This document shows, one piece after another, positions 1 through 6,181 of a stretch of DNA of 7,107 nt. Position 1 is the first letter of the stretch; each line of letters starts with the position of its first letter. The translations under genes were made by a program, and so were the position numbers. The stretch comes from Sphingomonadales bacterium (GTDB lineage Bacteria > Bacteroidota > Bacteroidia > UBA7662): NCBI GenBank assembly GCA_016872225.1, contig VHAW01000089.1, forward strand, positions 1 to 7,107, written 5' to 3'. Under the pieces are notes generated by a model. It was not told where the DNA came from and did not search any database. It worked only from the letters and a program-made list of their open reading frames with translations.

Positions 1-1253
1 ATACCTTGGGACAACCTATTGACGGCAAAGGTCCCTTGCAAGGCGAAATCTTTGAAATGCCCATTGAGCGTAAAGCCCCTGGCGTTATTTTCCGTCAACC
101 GGTCCATGAGTCGCTTCAGACCGGGATTAAAGCGATTGACTCTATGATTCCCGTGGGTCGTGGACAGCGTGAGTTAGTCATTGGTGACCGTCAAACCGGT
201 AAGACCGCGATTGTGATTGACACCATTATCAACCAAAAAGAATTTTATGAATCTGGCGAACCTGTTTATTGTATTTATGTAGCTGTAGGTCAAAAGGCCT
301 CGACGGTGGCCAACATTGTGAAAACGTTGGAAGAAAAAGGGGCCATGCCCTACACCATTGTGGTGGCCGCCTTCGCTTCGGATCCGGCGCCTCTCCAATT
401 CTACGCCCCGATGTCGGGCGCAGCGATTGGGGAATATTTCAGGGATTTGGGCAATCCGGCTTTGATTGTTTACGATGACTTGTCCAAGCAGGCTGTGGCC
501 TACCGGGAAGTTTCACTTTTGTTGCGACGTCCTCCCGGACGTGAGGCCTACCCTGGTGATGTATTTTATCTCCATTCTCGTCTTTTGGAAAGAGCCTGCA
601 AATTGAACTACAACGATGAGATTATCGCACAGATGAACGATTTGCCCGAATCACTCAAGGGCAAAGTCAAAGGTGGCGGTTCCTTAACGGCCCTTCCAAT
701 TATTGAAACCCAAGCCGGTGATGTATCGGCCTACATTCCGACCAACGTAATCTCGATTACCGATGGTCAAATTTTCTTGGAGTCCAGCCTTTTTAATTCT
801 GGGGTCCGTCCCGCCATCAACGTGGGGATTTCGGTGTCTAGGGTAGGGGGTAATGCCCAAATTAAATCCATGAAGAAAGTGGCGGGGACCCTCAAACTGG
901 ACCAAGCCCAGTACCGTGAATTGGAGGCCTTCTCCAAATTTGGTTCGGATTTGGATGCCGCAACCAAAGCGGTTCTCGACAAAGGCGCTCGGAATGTGGA
1001 AATCCTCAAACAACCTCAGTATTCTCCGTTCCGGGTAGAAGATCAGATTGCCATCATTTATCTAGGTACTAAAGGCCTGCTTACAGGGATACCTATAGCC
1101 AAGGTCCGTGAATTTGAAGCCGATTTTTTGGCAACACTGCGCGCCAATAACCCGCAAGTTTTGGAGGCGCTCAAAGCCGGTAAATTTGAAGACAGCTTGA
1201 CGGATGTGTTATCATCCACGGCCAAGCAATTGGTCGCTCGCTACCAAGTCTAA
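1..1253 (+). CDS. atpA: F1F0 ATP synthase subunit alpha, 5'-truncated by window edge
   Basis: This is the alpha subunit of the F1 head of ATP synthase, a membrane-attached cytoplasmic complex. Alpha carries the non-catalytic nucleotide sites and lends an arginine to the catalytic site on beta. The reading frame is already open at the left edge (first whole codon at 3) and enters at the conserved LGQPIDGKGP segment. About 415 residues are present against roughly 500-525 for the family, so about 100 N-terminal residues, including the beta-barrel domain, lie outside. Visible motifs, numbered from the Leu codon at 6, are the Walker A loop GDRQTGKT (60-67), the Walker B strand LIVYDD (Asp157, Asp158) and SVSRVGG with the arginine finger at Arg279. 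The C-terminal helical domain ends in ARYQV before TAA at 1251. atpG follows after 21 bp, so the two are co-transcribed. The TTG at 6 is an internal Leu codon, not a start. Confidence 0.98.
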   Translation, partial: TLGQPIDGKGPLQGEIFEMPIERKAPGVIFRQPVHESLQTGIKAIDSMIPVGRGQRELVIGDRQTGKTAIVIDTIINQKEFYESGEPVYCIYVAVGQKASTVANIVKTLEEKGAMPYTIVVAAFASDPAPLQFYAPMSGAAIGEYFRDLGNPALIVYDDLSKQAVAYREVSLLLRRPPGREAYPGDVFYLHSRLLERACKLNYNDEIIAQMNDLPESLKGKVKGGGSLTALPIIETQAGDVSAYIPTNVISITDGQIFLESSLFNSGVRPAINVGISVSRVGGNAQIKSMKKVAGTLKLDQAQYRELEAFSKFGSDLDAATKAVLDKGARNVEILKQPQYSPFRVEDQIAIIYLGTKGLLTGIPIAKVREFEADFLATLRANNPQVLEALKAGKFEDSLTDVLSSTAKQLVARYQV

Positions 1254-1274
1254 ACACGGTAAGTCCAACCAAGC

Positions 1275-2165
1275 ATGGCCAATCTCAAAGAAGTCAGGGT
1301 CCGTATCGGCTCGGTGGTCTCCACCCAGCAGATTACCAAAGCCATGAAAATGGTTTCGGCCTCCAAATTGAGACGAGCTCAGGGGGCAATTCAGCAAATC
1401 CGTCCCTATGCCGAGGGTCTTCAAAACATTGTGGGTCGTTTGGTTTCGGGTTTTGATGGTTCGGATGCCGAAACACCCCTAACCAAAGTTCGGGAGGTCA
1501 AGCGGGTTGGCGTGGTGTTGTTAACCTCCGATAAAGGATTGTGTGGTGGCTTTAACAGCAATTTGATTAAAACCGCTCGTCGTTATATCCAAAAATTGCC
1601 CTCCGATCAGCAAGCATGCATCATTCCGGTTGGTCGGAAAGGGTCTGACTTTTTTAGGCGGTCCGGCTTGCCTCAGGATTTGCGATTCAAGGATTTAATG
1701 CTCAAAATCCGTTACCAAGCCACCGCTGAAATGGCGGAAGAACTCAGCAAAGCCTTCGTTGGTGGGGATTACGACAAGGTTGTTGTTATCTATAGCGAAT
1801 TCAAAAATCCGGTGGTACAATACTTCAAAGTGATGCCTTGGCTTCCTCTGCAGGCCGAGGTTGAAAGTTCTATTACCTCAGTTGGTGGCCCTAACTCTGC
1901 AAACGCTGATTATTTGTATGAACCTAGTAGGGAAGCTATTGTTCGAGATTTGTTACCTTTTTCGTTAGCTATAGAACTGCACAAAGCCATGCTGGATACC
2001 CAGGCCTCGGAGCACGGAGCCCGAATGACGGCGATGGATAAGGCTACCGAGAATGCCGGAGAATTGTTACGGGATTTGCGTCTTCAATACAATCGTGCTC
2101 GTCAGGCTGCGATTACCACGGAAATCACCGAAATAGTCGGTGGAGCCGCCGCCCTTGCGGGCTAA
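1275..2165 (+). CDS. atpG: F1F0 ATP synthase subunit gamma
   Basis: This is the central rotor shaft of F1, which turns inside the alpha3-beta3 ring and couples proton flow to ATP synthesis. The 296-residue product has the usual family length. Its N-terminal coiled-coil helix begins MANLKEVRVRIGSV and runs through TQQITKAMKMVSASKLRRAQ. The Rossmann-like middle domain contains the conserved stretch VLLTSDKGLCGGFN. The C-terminal helix carries MTAMDKATENAGEL and ends NRARQAAITTEITEIVGGAAAL, the family signature. The ATG at 1275 puts the conserved N-terminus at residue 1 and leaves 21 bp after atpA. No strong Shine-Dalgarno sequence is visible, which is common in Bacteroidota. The next gene is tsaE rather than atpD, so the beta and epsilon subunits are presumably encoded at another locus. 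Confidence 0.98.
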   Translation: MANLKEVRVRIGSVVSTQQITKAMKMVSASKLRRAQGAIQQIRPYAEGLQNIVGRLVSGFDGSDAETPLTKVREVKRVGVVLLTSDKGLCGGFNSNLIKTARRYIQKLPSDQQACIIPVGRKGSDFFRRSGLPQDLRFKDLMLKIRYQATAEMAEELSKAFVGGDYDKVVVIYSEFKNPVVQYFKVMPWLPLQAEVESSITSVGGPNSANADYLYEPSREAIVRDLLPFSLAIELHKAMLDTQASEHGARMTAMDKATENAGELLRDLRLQYNRARQAAITTEITEIVGGAAALAG

Positions 2166-2178
2166 TTCATAACCAATA

Positions 2179-2208
2179 TTAATTTGCATATCCCCTTTCA
2201 AGGTATGC
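2179..2208 (+). promoter_or_regulatory. Weak promoter-like site and small hairpin in the atpG-tsaE gap
   Basis: The 58-bp gap between atpG and tsaE holds TTAATTTG at 2179-2186, a 7 of 8 match to the Bacteroidota -7 consensus TAnnTTTG. A TTG lies 21 bp upstream, inside atpG (2155-2157). Directly after it, GCATA (2186-2190) and TATGC (2204-2208), with inner CC/GG pairs and one bulged T, can form a 7-bp hairpin. No T-tract follows, so this is a poor terminator. tsaE may have its own weak promoter here or be read through from the atp operon; the sequence does not decide. Confidence 0.25.
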
Positions 2209-2223
2209 CTTCTTGCATGTCCC

Positions 2224-2706
2224 ATGTTTGATTTGATATTTAGCATCAAGGAAGTCGATGATGTGGCTGGTCAGCTTCTTGGTTGGGTGAAGAGAGAACA
2301 GGGTGCTAATTCGATCCATCATCAAGGACCTTATGCTATTTCTTTGAGTGGCTCTATGGGTAGCGGCAAGACTACCCTGATTCGTGCGATGGGCAAACAC
2401 CTTGGTTGTTCTCCGCTGCCATCTTCTCCAACTTTTAGTTTGATTCAAAACTACTTGACTGCGGGAGGCAACCAAGTGGTGCATGCGGATTTGTTTCGAT
2501 TGCTTGATGCCCGTGAATGGCTCGCCTTGGATCCTGAAATGCATTATTTGGATGCGGAATGGTTGTGGGTGGAATGGCCTGATAAGGCTGCAGCGTATAT
2601 GCCCAAGGGTATGGCCCAATTTGAGCTAAAGGCATGGAATATCGCCCAAAATTCGACTGCCTTAATGGATCAACGGCGCTTGATTTTTACAGGGTGGGTT
2701 CCATAA
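2224..2706 (+). CDS. tsaE: tRNA threonylcarbamoyladenosine biosynthesis ATPase TsaE (YjeE family)
   Basis: TsaE is a small cytoplasmic P-loop ATPase that works with TsaB and TsaD to make N6-threonylcarbamoyladenosine at position 37 of ANN-decoding tRNAs. The 160-residue product shows the family motifs in order: Walker A GSMGSGKTT (43-51, where GDLGAGKTT is more usual), the switch motif SPTFSLIQNY (68-77), HADLFRL (87-93) and the VEWPD segment (116-120). The tail (about 130-160) is poorly conserved. The ATG at 2224 is the first plausible start after an in-frame stop at 2170. The gene lies 58 bp after atpG and 24 bp before ald, in the same reading frame as ald but separated by its own TAA at 2704. 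The identification is firm from the motifs; activity is inferred from the family. Confidence 0.93.
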   Translation: MFDLIFSIKEVDDVAGQLLGWVKREQGANSIHHQGPYAISLSGSMGSGKTTLIRAMGKHLGCSPLPSSPTFSLIQNYLTAGGNQVVHADLFRLLDAREWLALDPEMHYLDAEWLWVEWPDKAAAYMPKGMAQFELKAWNIAQNSTALMDQRRLIFTGWVP

Positions 2707-2718
2707 TTTGGAGATGAT

Positions 2719-2723
2719 GGAGG
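2719..2723 (+). promoter_or_regulatory. Shine-Dalgarno sequence for ald
   Basis: GGAGG lies 7 bases upstream of the GTG at 2731, in the 24-bp gap after tsaE. It is the best ribosome-binding match in the window and decides the ald start: it favours GTG 2731 over the in-frame ATG at 2767, which has no comparable sequence ahead of it. The two ATGs at 2714 and 2717 are out of frame with ald. Confidence 0.6.
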
Positions 2724-2730
2724 CGTTTTT

Positions 2731-3951
2731 GTGGTTATATTCGTAATATCAACTCAATTAGGTTCCATGGTCCAAGCTGCCCCTTTGGTTGCCCGTATTA
2801 AGGTCGATCGCAAACAAGTTGGGCTGAAAATCGGCATTCCCTGTGAAAGAGGTTTTCAGGAAAATCGAGTGGCTATTACTCCCCAAGGCGTTGCCTTGTT
2901 GGTGCATAACGGTCATGAGGTTGTCGTCGAAAGGGATGCCGGGATCCATAGTTTCTTTACCGACCAGGATTATGCTGAAGCCGGGGCATTCTTGGTGGAT
3001 GGTCCGGCAGAGGTCTATAATTGCCCTCTTGTCGTCAAGGTTGGGCCTGTTCCATCGGAAGAGCTTCAGTTCCTGCGTCAGGGGCAGATGATCTTTTCTG
3101 CCTTGCATTTGCCGAGTATGAAATCCGGTGACCTCAAAGAAATTATTGGGCGTAGGATTACGGGTGTGGCCTACGAATACCTCACGGACCGCAGTGGTTT
3201 TCAGCCAGTAGTCCGTTCGATGAGTGAAATTGCCGGAACGATGGCCATTCTCATCGCTTCCGAATACATGAGTAATCAATTTCAGGGAAGAGGTAGGTTA
3301 TTGGGTTCGGTTACCGGGGTTCCGCCGACGAGGGTCGTTATCCTCGGGGCAGGAACCGTTGCAGAGCATGCAACGAGGACTGCTTTGGGATTGGGCAGTG
3401 AAGTGGGTTTGTTTGATAATTCCATACGACGCCTAAGGCGACTTCAATTGCTAGTCGGCAGACCGGTCTATACCTCGGTGATTCATCCGATGGTGCTCGC
3501 TGGACAGTTGGCCAGCGCTGATGTGGTGGTAGGGGCTATGGGCGCGCAGAATGGCCGTACCCCCATGGTCGTCACCGAAGCCATGGTGATGGGGATGAGG
3601 CCTGGAGCGGTTATTGTGGATGTGAGCATCGATCAGGGGGGCTGTTTTGAAACCTCTCGTTTAACCAATCATACCCAGCCAGTTTTTGAGCAGCACGGCG
3701 TGGTTCATTATGGAGTCCCTAATATAACTTCTCGGGTCTCGCAAACCGCCTCGGAATCCCTGAGCAATATTTTGACTCCCATTCTCATGGAAGCGGGTCA
3801 GCGGGGAGGGGCGGAAGCGCTGCTTTGGCTCGAGCAGGGTCTTAGGGCAGGGGTTTATTGTCACCAAGGGCACCTCACGCAACGGCATTTGGGAGAGACC
3901 TACCACTTGCCATGGACCCATTTGGAGACTTTGATGGGATCAGGCATGTAG
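2731..3951 (+). CDS. ald: Alanine dehydrogenase
   Basis: This enzyme interconverts L-alanine and pyruvate plus ammonia using NAD, in the cytoplasm. The product is 406 residues from GTG 2731, including about 30 residues ahead of the usual Ald start (KIGIPCERGFQENRV). N-terminal extensions of this kind are, from memory, usual in Bacteroidota homologues. Residues matching the known active site are Arg46 (QENRVAITP), Lys103 (VVKVGP), His126 (SALHLP) and Asp301 (VSIDQGGCFE). The NAD-binding Rossmann fold starts at VVILGAGTVA (202-211), followed by Asp229 (LFD), the likely adenosine-ribose ligand. The third glycine of the dinucleotide motif is Ala211. The signature HYGVPNITSRVSQTAS follows the catalytic Asp. 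The 24-bp gap from tsaE suggests co-transcription. The less likely alternative start is ATG 2767, giving 394 residues. The related transhydrogenase alpha subunit is excluded by the SIDQGGCFETS and VPNITSRV pattern. Confidence 0.93.
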   Translation: MVIFVISTQLGSMVQAAPLVARIKVDRKQVGLKIGIPCERGFQENRVAITPQGVALLVHNGHEVVVERDAGIHSFFTDQDYAEAGAFLVDGPAEVYNCPLVVKVGPVPSEELQFLRQGQMIFSALHLPSMKSGDLKEIIGRRITGVAYEYLTDRSGFQPVVRSMSEIAGTMAILIASEYMSNQFQGRGRLLGSVTGVPPTRVVILGAGTVAEHATRTALGLGSEVGLFDNSIRRLRRLQLLVGRPVYTSVIHPMVLAGQLASADVVVGAMGAQNGRTPMVVTEAMVMGMRPGAVIVDVSIDQGGCFETSRLTNHTQPVFEQHGVVHYGVPNITSRVSQTASESLSNILTPILMEAGQRGGAEALLWLEQGLRAGVYCHQGHLTQRHLGETYHLPWTHLETLMGSGM

Positions 3952-3956
3952 CCTGA
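3940..3956 (+). other. Small hairpin across the ald stop codon
   Basis: TCAGGC (3940-3945) and GCCTGA (3951-3956) form a perfect 6-bp stem with loop ATGTA, and the ald stop TAG (3949-3951) sits at the loop-stem junction. The next T-run, TTTTTT at 3984-3989, is nearly 30 bases away. This is therefore not a canonical intrinsic terminator, though it could stabilise the 3' end of the tsaE-ald transcript. Confidence 0.3.
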
Positions 3957-4003
3957 ATGAGGGTTGATGGGTACCAATTGCGGTTTTTTGCTCCCAAACA
4001 TCA

Positions 4004-4039
4004 TTTTGTTGAACTTTTTTAAAAAAAAGTTCAACAAAA
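4004..4039. repeat. Perfect 17-bp inverted repeat (operator candidate, copies 1 and 2)
   Basis: TTTTGTTGAACTTTTTT (4004-4020) is followed after two bases by its exact reverse complement (4023-4039). Each arm contains TTTTGTTGAAC with core GTTGAAC at 4008-4014 or GTTCAAC at 4029-4035. The T and A tracts lie in the middle, not at the outer edge, and no T-tract follows the stem. It therefore does not have the shape of an intrinsic terminator, although termination of the ald transcript here cannot be excluded. The repeat ends one base before the predicted -33 element of the sigma gene and matches the second inverted repeat at 4068-4102. Confidence 0.8.
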
Positions 4040-4040
4040 A

Positions 4041-4071
4041 TTTGGAAATACCAAATTCACACCTACTTTTG
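4041..4071 (+). promoter_or_regulatory. Predicted Bacteroidota-type promoter of the sigma-crtI-crtB operon
   Basis: TTTG at 4041-4044 and TACTTTTG at 4064-4071 match the Bacteroidota -33 (TTTG) and -7 (TAnnTTTG) elements exactly, with a 19-bp spacer that fits the known spacing. Transcription would start near 4075-4078, giving a leader of about 25 bases before the sigma ATG. AAAGG at 4089-4093, 8 bases before the ATG, is a weak ribosome-binding site. The -7 element overlaps copy 3 of the repeated GTTNAAC motif, so a protein bound there should block the promoter. The call rests on consensus matching only. Confidence 0.6.
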
Positions 4072-4103
4072 TTTAACAATTTACCCCTAAAGGTTAAACA
4101 AAT
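4067..4103. repeat. 10-bp inverted repeat over promoter and start codon (operator candidate, copies 3 and 4)
   Basis: TTTGTTTAAC (4068-4077) and GTTAAACAAA (4093-4102) are perfect reverse complements separated by 15 bases. Their cores GTTTAAC (4071-4077) and GTTAAAC (4093-4099) match those of the upstream repeat except at the middle base. The left arm overlaps the predicted -7 element and the right arm ends on the A of the sigma start codon. With the transcription start predicted inside or just after the left arm, the RNA would lack most of that arm. The repeat is thus more likely a DNA-binding site than an RNA hairpin. Confidence 0.7.
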
Positions 4104-4626
4104 GGAAAATTCCTTCACCGATCAAATTGCAGCCCACGCAGTCGCACTCAAAGGTTATGCCTTGTTTTTGACCCAAAACAAGGACGATGCCCATGATTTG
4201 TTGCAAGAAACCTACCTCAAAGCCTTTTCAAACCGTGATCGGTTTGCTCCCGATACCAATCTCAAGGGATGGCTTTATACCATCATGAAGAACACCTTCA
4301 TTAATAATTACCGCCGTAAGGTGAAGCGGAACACTTTCGTTGATCACACCGAGCAGGATTATTACATCAATCAAGCTAATCAGCATATCCCCAATCAGGC
4401 CGAGTCGAAAATGGTCATGGAGGATTTGAATGCGGCGATAGCGGTATTGCCCTTGGAGCTAAAGGAGGCTTTTATGCTCAATTTTCGTGGTCACAAATAC
4501 CAAGATATTGCCGACCGCTTTGGCATTCCAATCGGCACGGTCAAAACCCGCATCCACCTTGCTCGCAAAGCTTTGAAGCGCAAGTTGTCGATCTATGGTG
4601 ACCTCTATGGGATGAATACAGCGTAA
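4102..4626 (+). CDS. ECF-type RNA polymerase sigma factor of the carotenoid operon
   Basis: This is a small sigma-70 family protein that would direct RNA polymerase to a specific set of promoters. The 174-residue product has the two-domain ECF layout: region 2 at about 12-75 (DDAHDLLQETYLKAF, then LKGWLYTIMKNTFINNYRR) and region 4 at about 110-162 (LPLELKEAFMLNFRG, then the helix-turn-helix YQDIADRFGIPIGTVKTRIHLARKAL), joined by a polar linker and lacking region 3. ATG 4102 (MENSFTDQ) is chosen over the in-frame ATG at 3964. The extra 46 residues of that longer version are translated from the inverted repeats and promoter and resemble no sigma domain. crtI starts 20 bp downstream and crtB follows, so carotenoid genes are its likely targets. 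No anti-sigma gene adjoins it, and the promoter it may recognise is not visible. ECF family membership is clear; the role is inferred from context. Confidence 0.9.
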   Translation: MENSFTDQIAAHAVALKGYALFLTQNKDDAHDLLQETYLKAFSNRDRFAPDTNLKGWLYTIMKNTFINNYRRKVKRNTFVDHTEQDYYINQANQHIPNQAESKMVMEDLNAAIAVLPLELKEAFMLNFRGHKYQDIADRFGIPIGTVKTRIHLARKALKRKLSIYGDLYGMNTA

Positions 4627-4646
4627 GAACTGCATTGTTTCGCCCA

Positions 4647-6131
4647 ATGCCCGCTGCTTCTAAAATCATTGTTATCGGGTCCGGTTTTGCGGGCCTTTCT
4701 GTGGCTTGTGTTTTAGCTTCCAAAGGTTATCGTGTTCAGATTTTGGAAAAAAATCATGTTCCTGGTGGAAGAGCAAGGGTCCTGGAGGCCCAGGGTTTTC
4801 GATTTGATATGGGGCCGTCTTGGTACTGGATGCCGGACGTTTTTGAAGATTTTTTTGCACTCTTTGGTAAGAAGGTTTCTGATTATTACGAATTGGTCCG
4901 TTTGGACCCCGCTTACACGATTGTGTACGGGCCTGGTGATCAATTGGTTGTTCCTGCCGACAGGATGGCGTTGGAGGCACTTTTTGAATCCTACGAAAAG
5001 GGTGCTGCGCTCAAGCTAAGGTCATTCTTGAAACAGGCTGCTTACAAATACGAGGTCGGTATAAGAGATTTAGTGTTTAAACCGGGCAGGTCTGTTACAG
5101 AGTTTCTTAGCCCCAAGCTCCTATGGGATGTTTTGCGGATGGATGTTTTCAACTCCATAGCTTCGCATGTTCGTTCCCATTTCAAGCATCCGCATTTGGT
5201 TAAAATGATGGAGTTCCCGGTACTTTTTTTGGGGGCTACCCCCAAGGACACCCCGGCTTTGTACAGCTTGATGAACTATGCTGACTTGGGACTTGGAACG
5301 TGGTACCCTATGGGAGGCATGGGAAAAATTGTCGATGCTATGGTTTCGCTCGCCCAAGAACTTGGCGTGGAAATTCTTTACGGTAAAGAGGCCCTTGCCG
5401 TGGGATGCAACGGGAATCAGGTGAAGACAATCGAAACGAATAACGGCGTTTTTGAGACGGATGTGGTGGTGGTGGGATCGGATTACCGGCATTTTGACCA
5501 GGAAATTCTCCCAACCCAGCACCGTAATTACAGTCATCGCTACTGGGAGAATCGAACCCTAGCCCCTTCCAGTCTGCTTTTTTATATCGGCTTGTCACAG
5601 CCGGTCCCTGGTTTGACCCATCATACTCTGTTCTTTGACGAAGACTTTGGGTTGCATGCCGAAGAAATTTATACCCGTCCACAGTGGCCTACCAAGCCGT
5701 TGTTCTATACCTCCCTTGCCTCCAAAACAGATCCCTCCGTAGCCCCTGAAGGGATGGAAAACCTTGTCATTTTGGTTCCCTTGGCCCCAGGCCTTCAGGA
5801 TACCGAGGAAATTCGCGAGCGGTATTATTCGATGATTATGGATCGATTTGAGAGATTAACCGGGCATTCTCTCCGAGAATGGGTCGTTTATAAGAAGTCC
5901 TATGCGCACAATGACTTTATCAAGGACTACCATTCCTTCAAAGGCAATGCCTACGGGTTAGCCAATACCTTGCGGCAGACCGCAATTCTAAAGCCTTCGC
6001 TCAAGCATCGTAGTCTGAGCAATTTGTATTTCTGTGGTCAGCTTACGGTCCCAGGGCCCGGTGTTCCCCCATCCTTGATTTCCGGCAGGGTAGTCGCAGA
6101 AGAGCTTGCGAAGGAATGGCCAAACCAATAA
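4647..6131 (+). CDS. crtI: Phytoene desaturase (CrtI family)
   Basis: This FAD-dependent enzyme introduces double bands of unsaturation into phytoene to give coloured carotenoids, most likely lycopene; it is probably membrane-associated. The 494-residue product has the usual family length. The N-terminal FAD-binding fold is IIVIGSGFAGL (7-17), with Glu34 at the end of the second strand (QILEKN) and PGGRAR at 39-44. FDMGPSWYWMPDVFE follows and is typical of Bacteroidota CrtI. The C-terminal FAD and substrate signature is YFCGQLTVPGPGVPPSLISG (461-480). ATG 4647 places the flavin motif close to the N-terminus. An in-frame TTG at 4635 would add only four residues and cannot be excluded. The gene lies 20 bp after the sigma gene. 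The number of desaturation steps, and whether it acts on other acyclic carotenoids (CrtD-like), cannot be told from sequence. Confidence 0.93.
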   Translation: MPAASKIIVIGSGFAGLSVACVLASKGYRVQILEKNHVPGGRARVLEAQGFRFDMGPSWYWMPDVFEDFFALFGKKVSDYYELVRLDPAYTIVYGPGDQLVVPADRMALEALFESYEKGAALKLRSFLKQAAYKYEVGIRDLVFKPGRSVTEFLSPKLLWDVLRMDVFNSIASHVRSHFKHPHLVKMMEFPVLFLGATPKDTPALYSLMNYADLGLGTWYPMGGMGKIVDAMVSLAQELGVEILYGKEALAVGCNGNQVKTIETNNGVFETDVVVVGSDYRHFDQEILPTQHRNYSHRYWENRTLAPSSLLFYIGLSQPVPGLTHHTLFFDEDFGLHAEEIYTRPQWPTKPLFYTSLASKTDPSVAPEGMENLVILVPLAPGLQDTEEIRERYYSMIMDRFERLTGHSLREWVVYKKSYAHNDFIKDYHSFKGNAYGLANTLRQTAILKPSLKHRSLSNLYFCGQLTVPGPGVPPSLISGRVVAEELAKEWPNQ

Positions 6132-6181
6132 GGCTTTTAGTTGTTTTTCCGATATTCCTTTTCTAGTTTCAACAAGTCTTT

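Noticed and set aside
2179..2619. 146-codon open frame on the - strand opposite tsaE
   Set aside because: The tsaE motifs on the + strand are clear; the opposite-strand product has no family features.
2758..3279. 173-codon open frame on the - strand opposite ald
   Set aside because: It lies wholly within a well-supported gene, shows no recognisable domain, and reflects codon bias of the + strand gene.
4004..4039. Intrinsic terminator for ald formed by the 17-bp inverted repeat
   Set aside because: The stem has few GC pairs, the T and A tracts lie at its centre, and no T-tract follows it. Its motif recurs in the second inverted repeat over the promoter, which fits an operator better.
3964..4101. 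46-residue N-terminal extension of the sigma factor from ATG 3964
   Set aside because: It is translated from the inverted repeats and promoter elements, has no sigma-like residues, and the product from ATG 4102 already has the complete ECF layout.
4068..4102. RNA hairpin or riboswitch controlling sigma translation
   Set aside because: The predicted transcription start lies within or just after the left arm, so the transcript would lack most of the sequence needed to pair. This would need revisiting if transcription comes from upstream.
4635..4646. TTG start for crtI four codons upstream of the ATG
   Set aside because: The ATG at 4647 gives a normal CrtI N-terminus, and the extra residues FRP add nothing conserved; the TTG remains possible but less likely.
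5121..5537. 138-codon open frame on the - strand opposite crtI, with a second one at 5338-5682
   Set aside because: Both overlap conserved crtI coding sequence, have low-complexity products (His-rich or Pro-rich runs) and no plausible start context.
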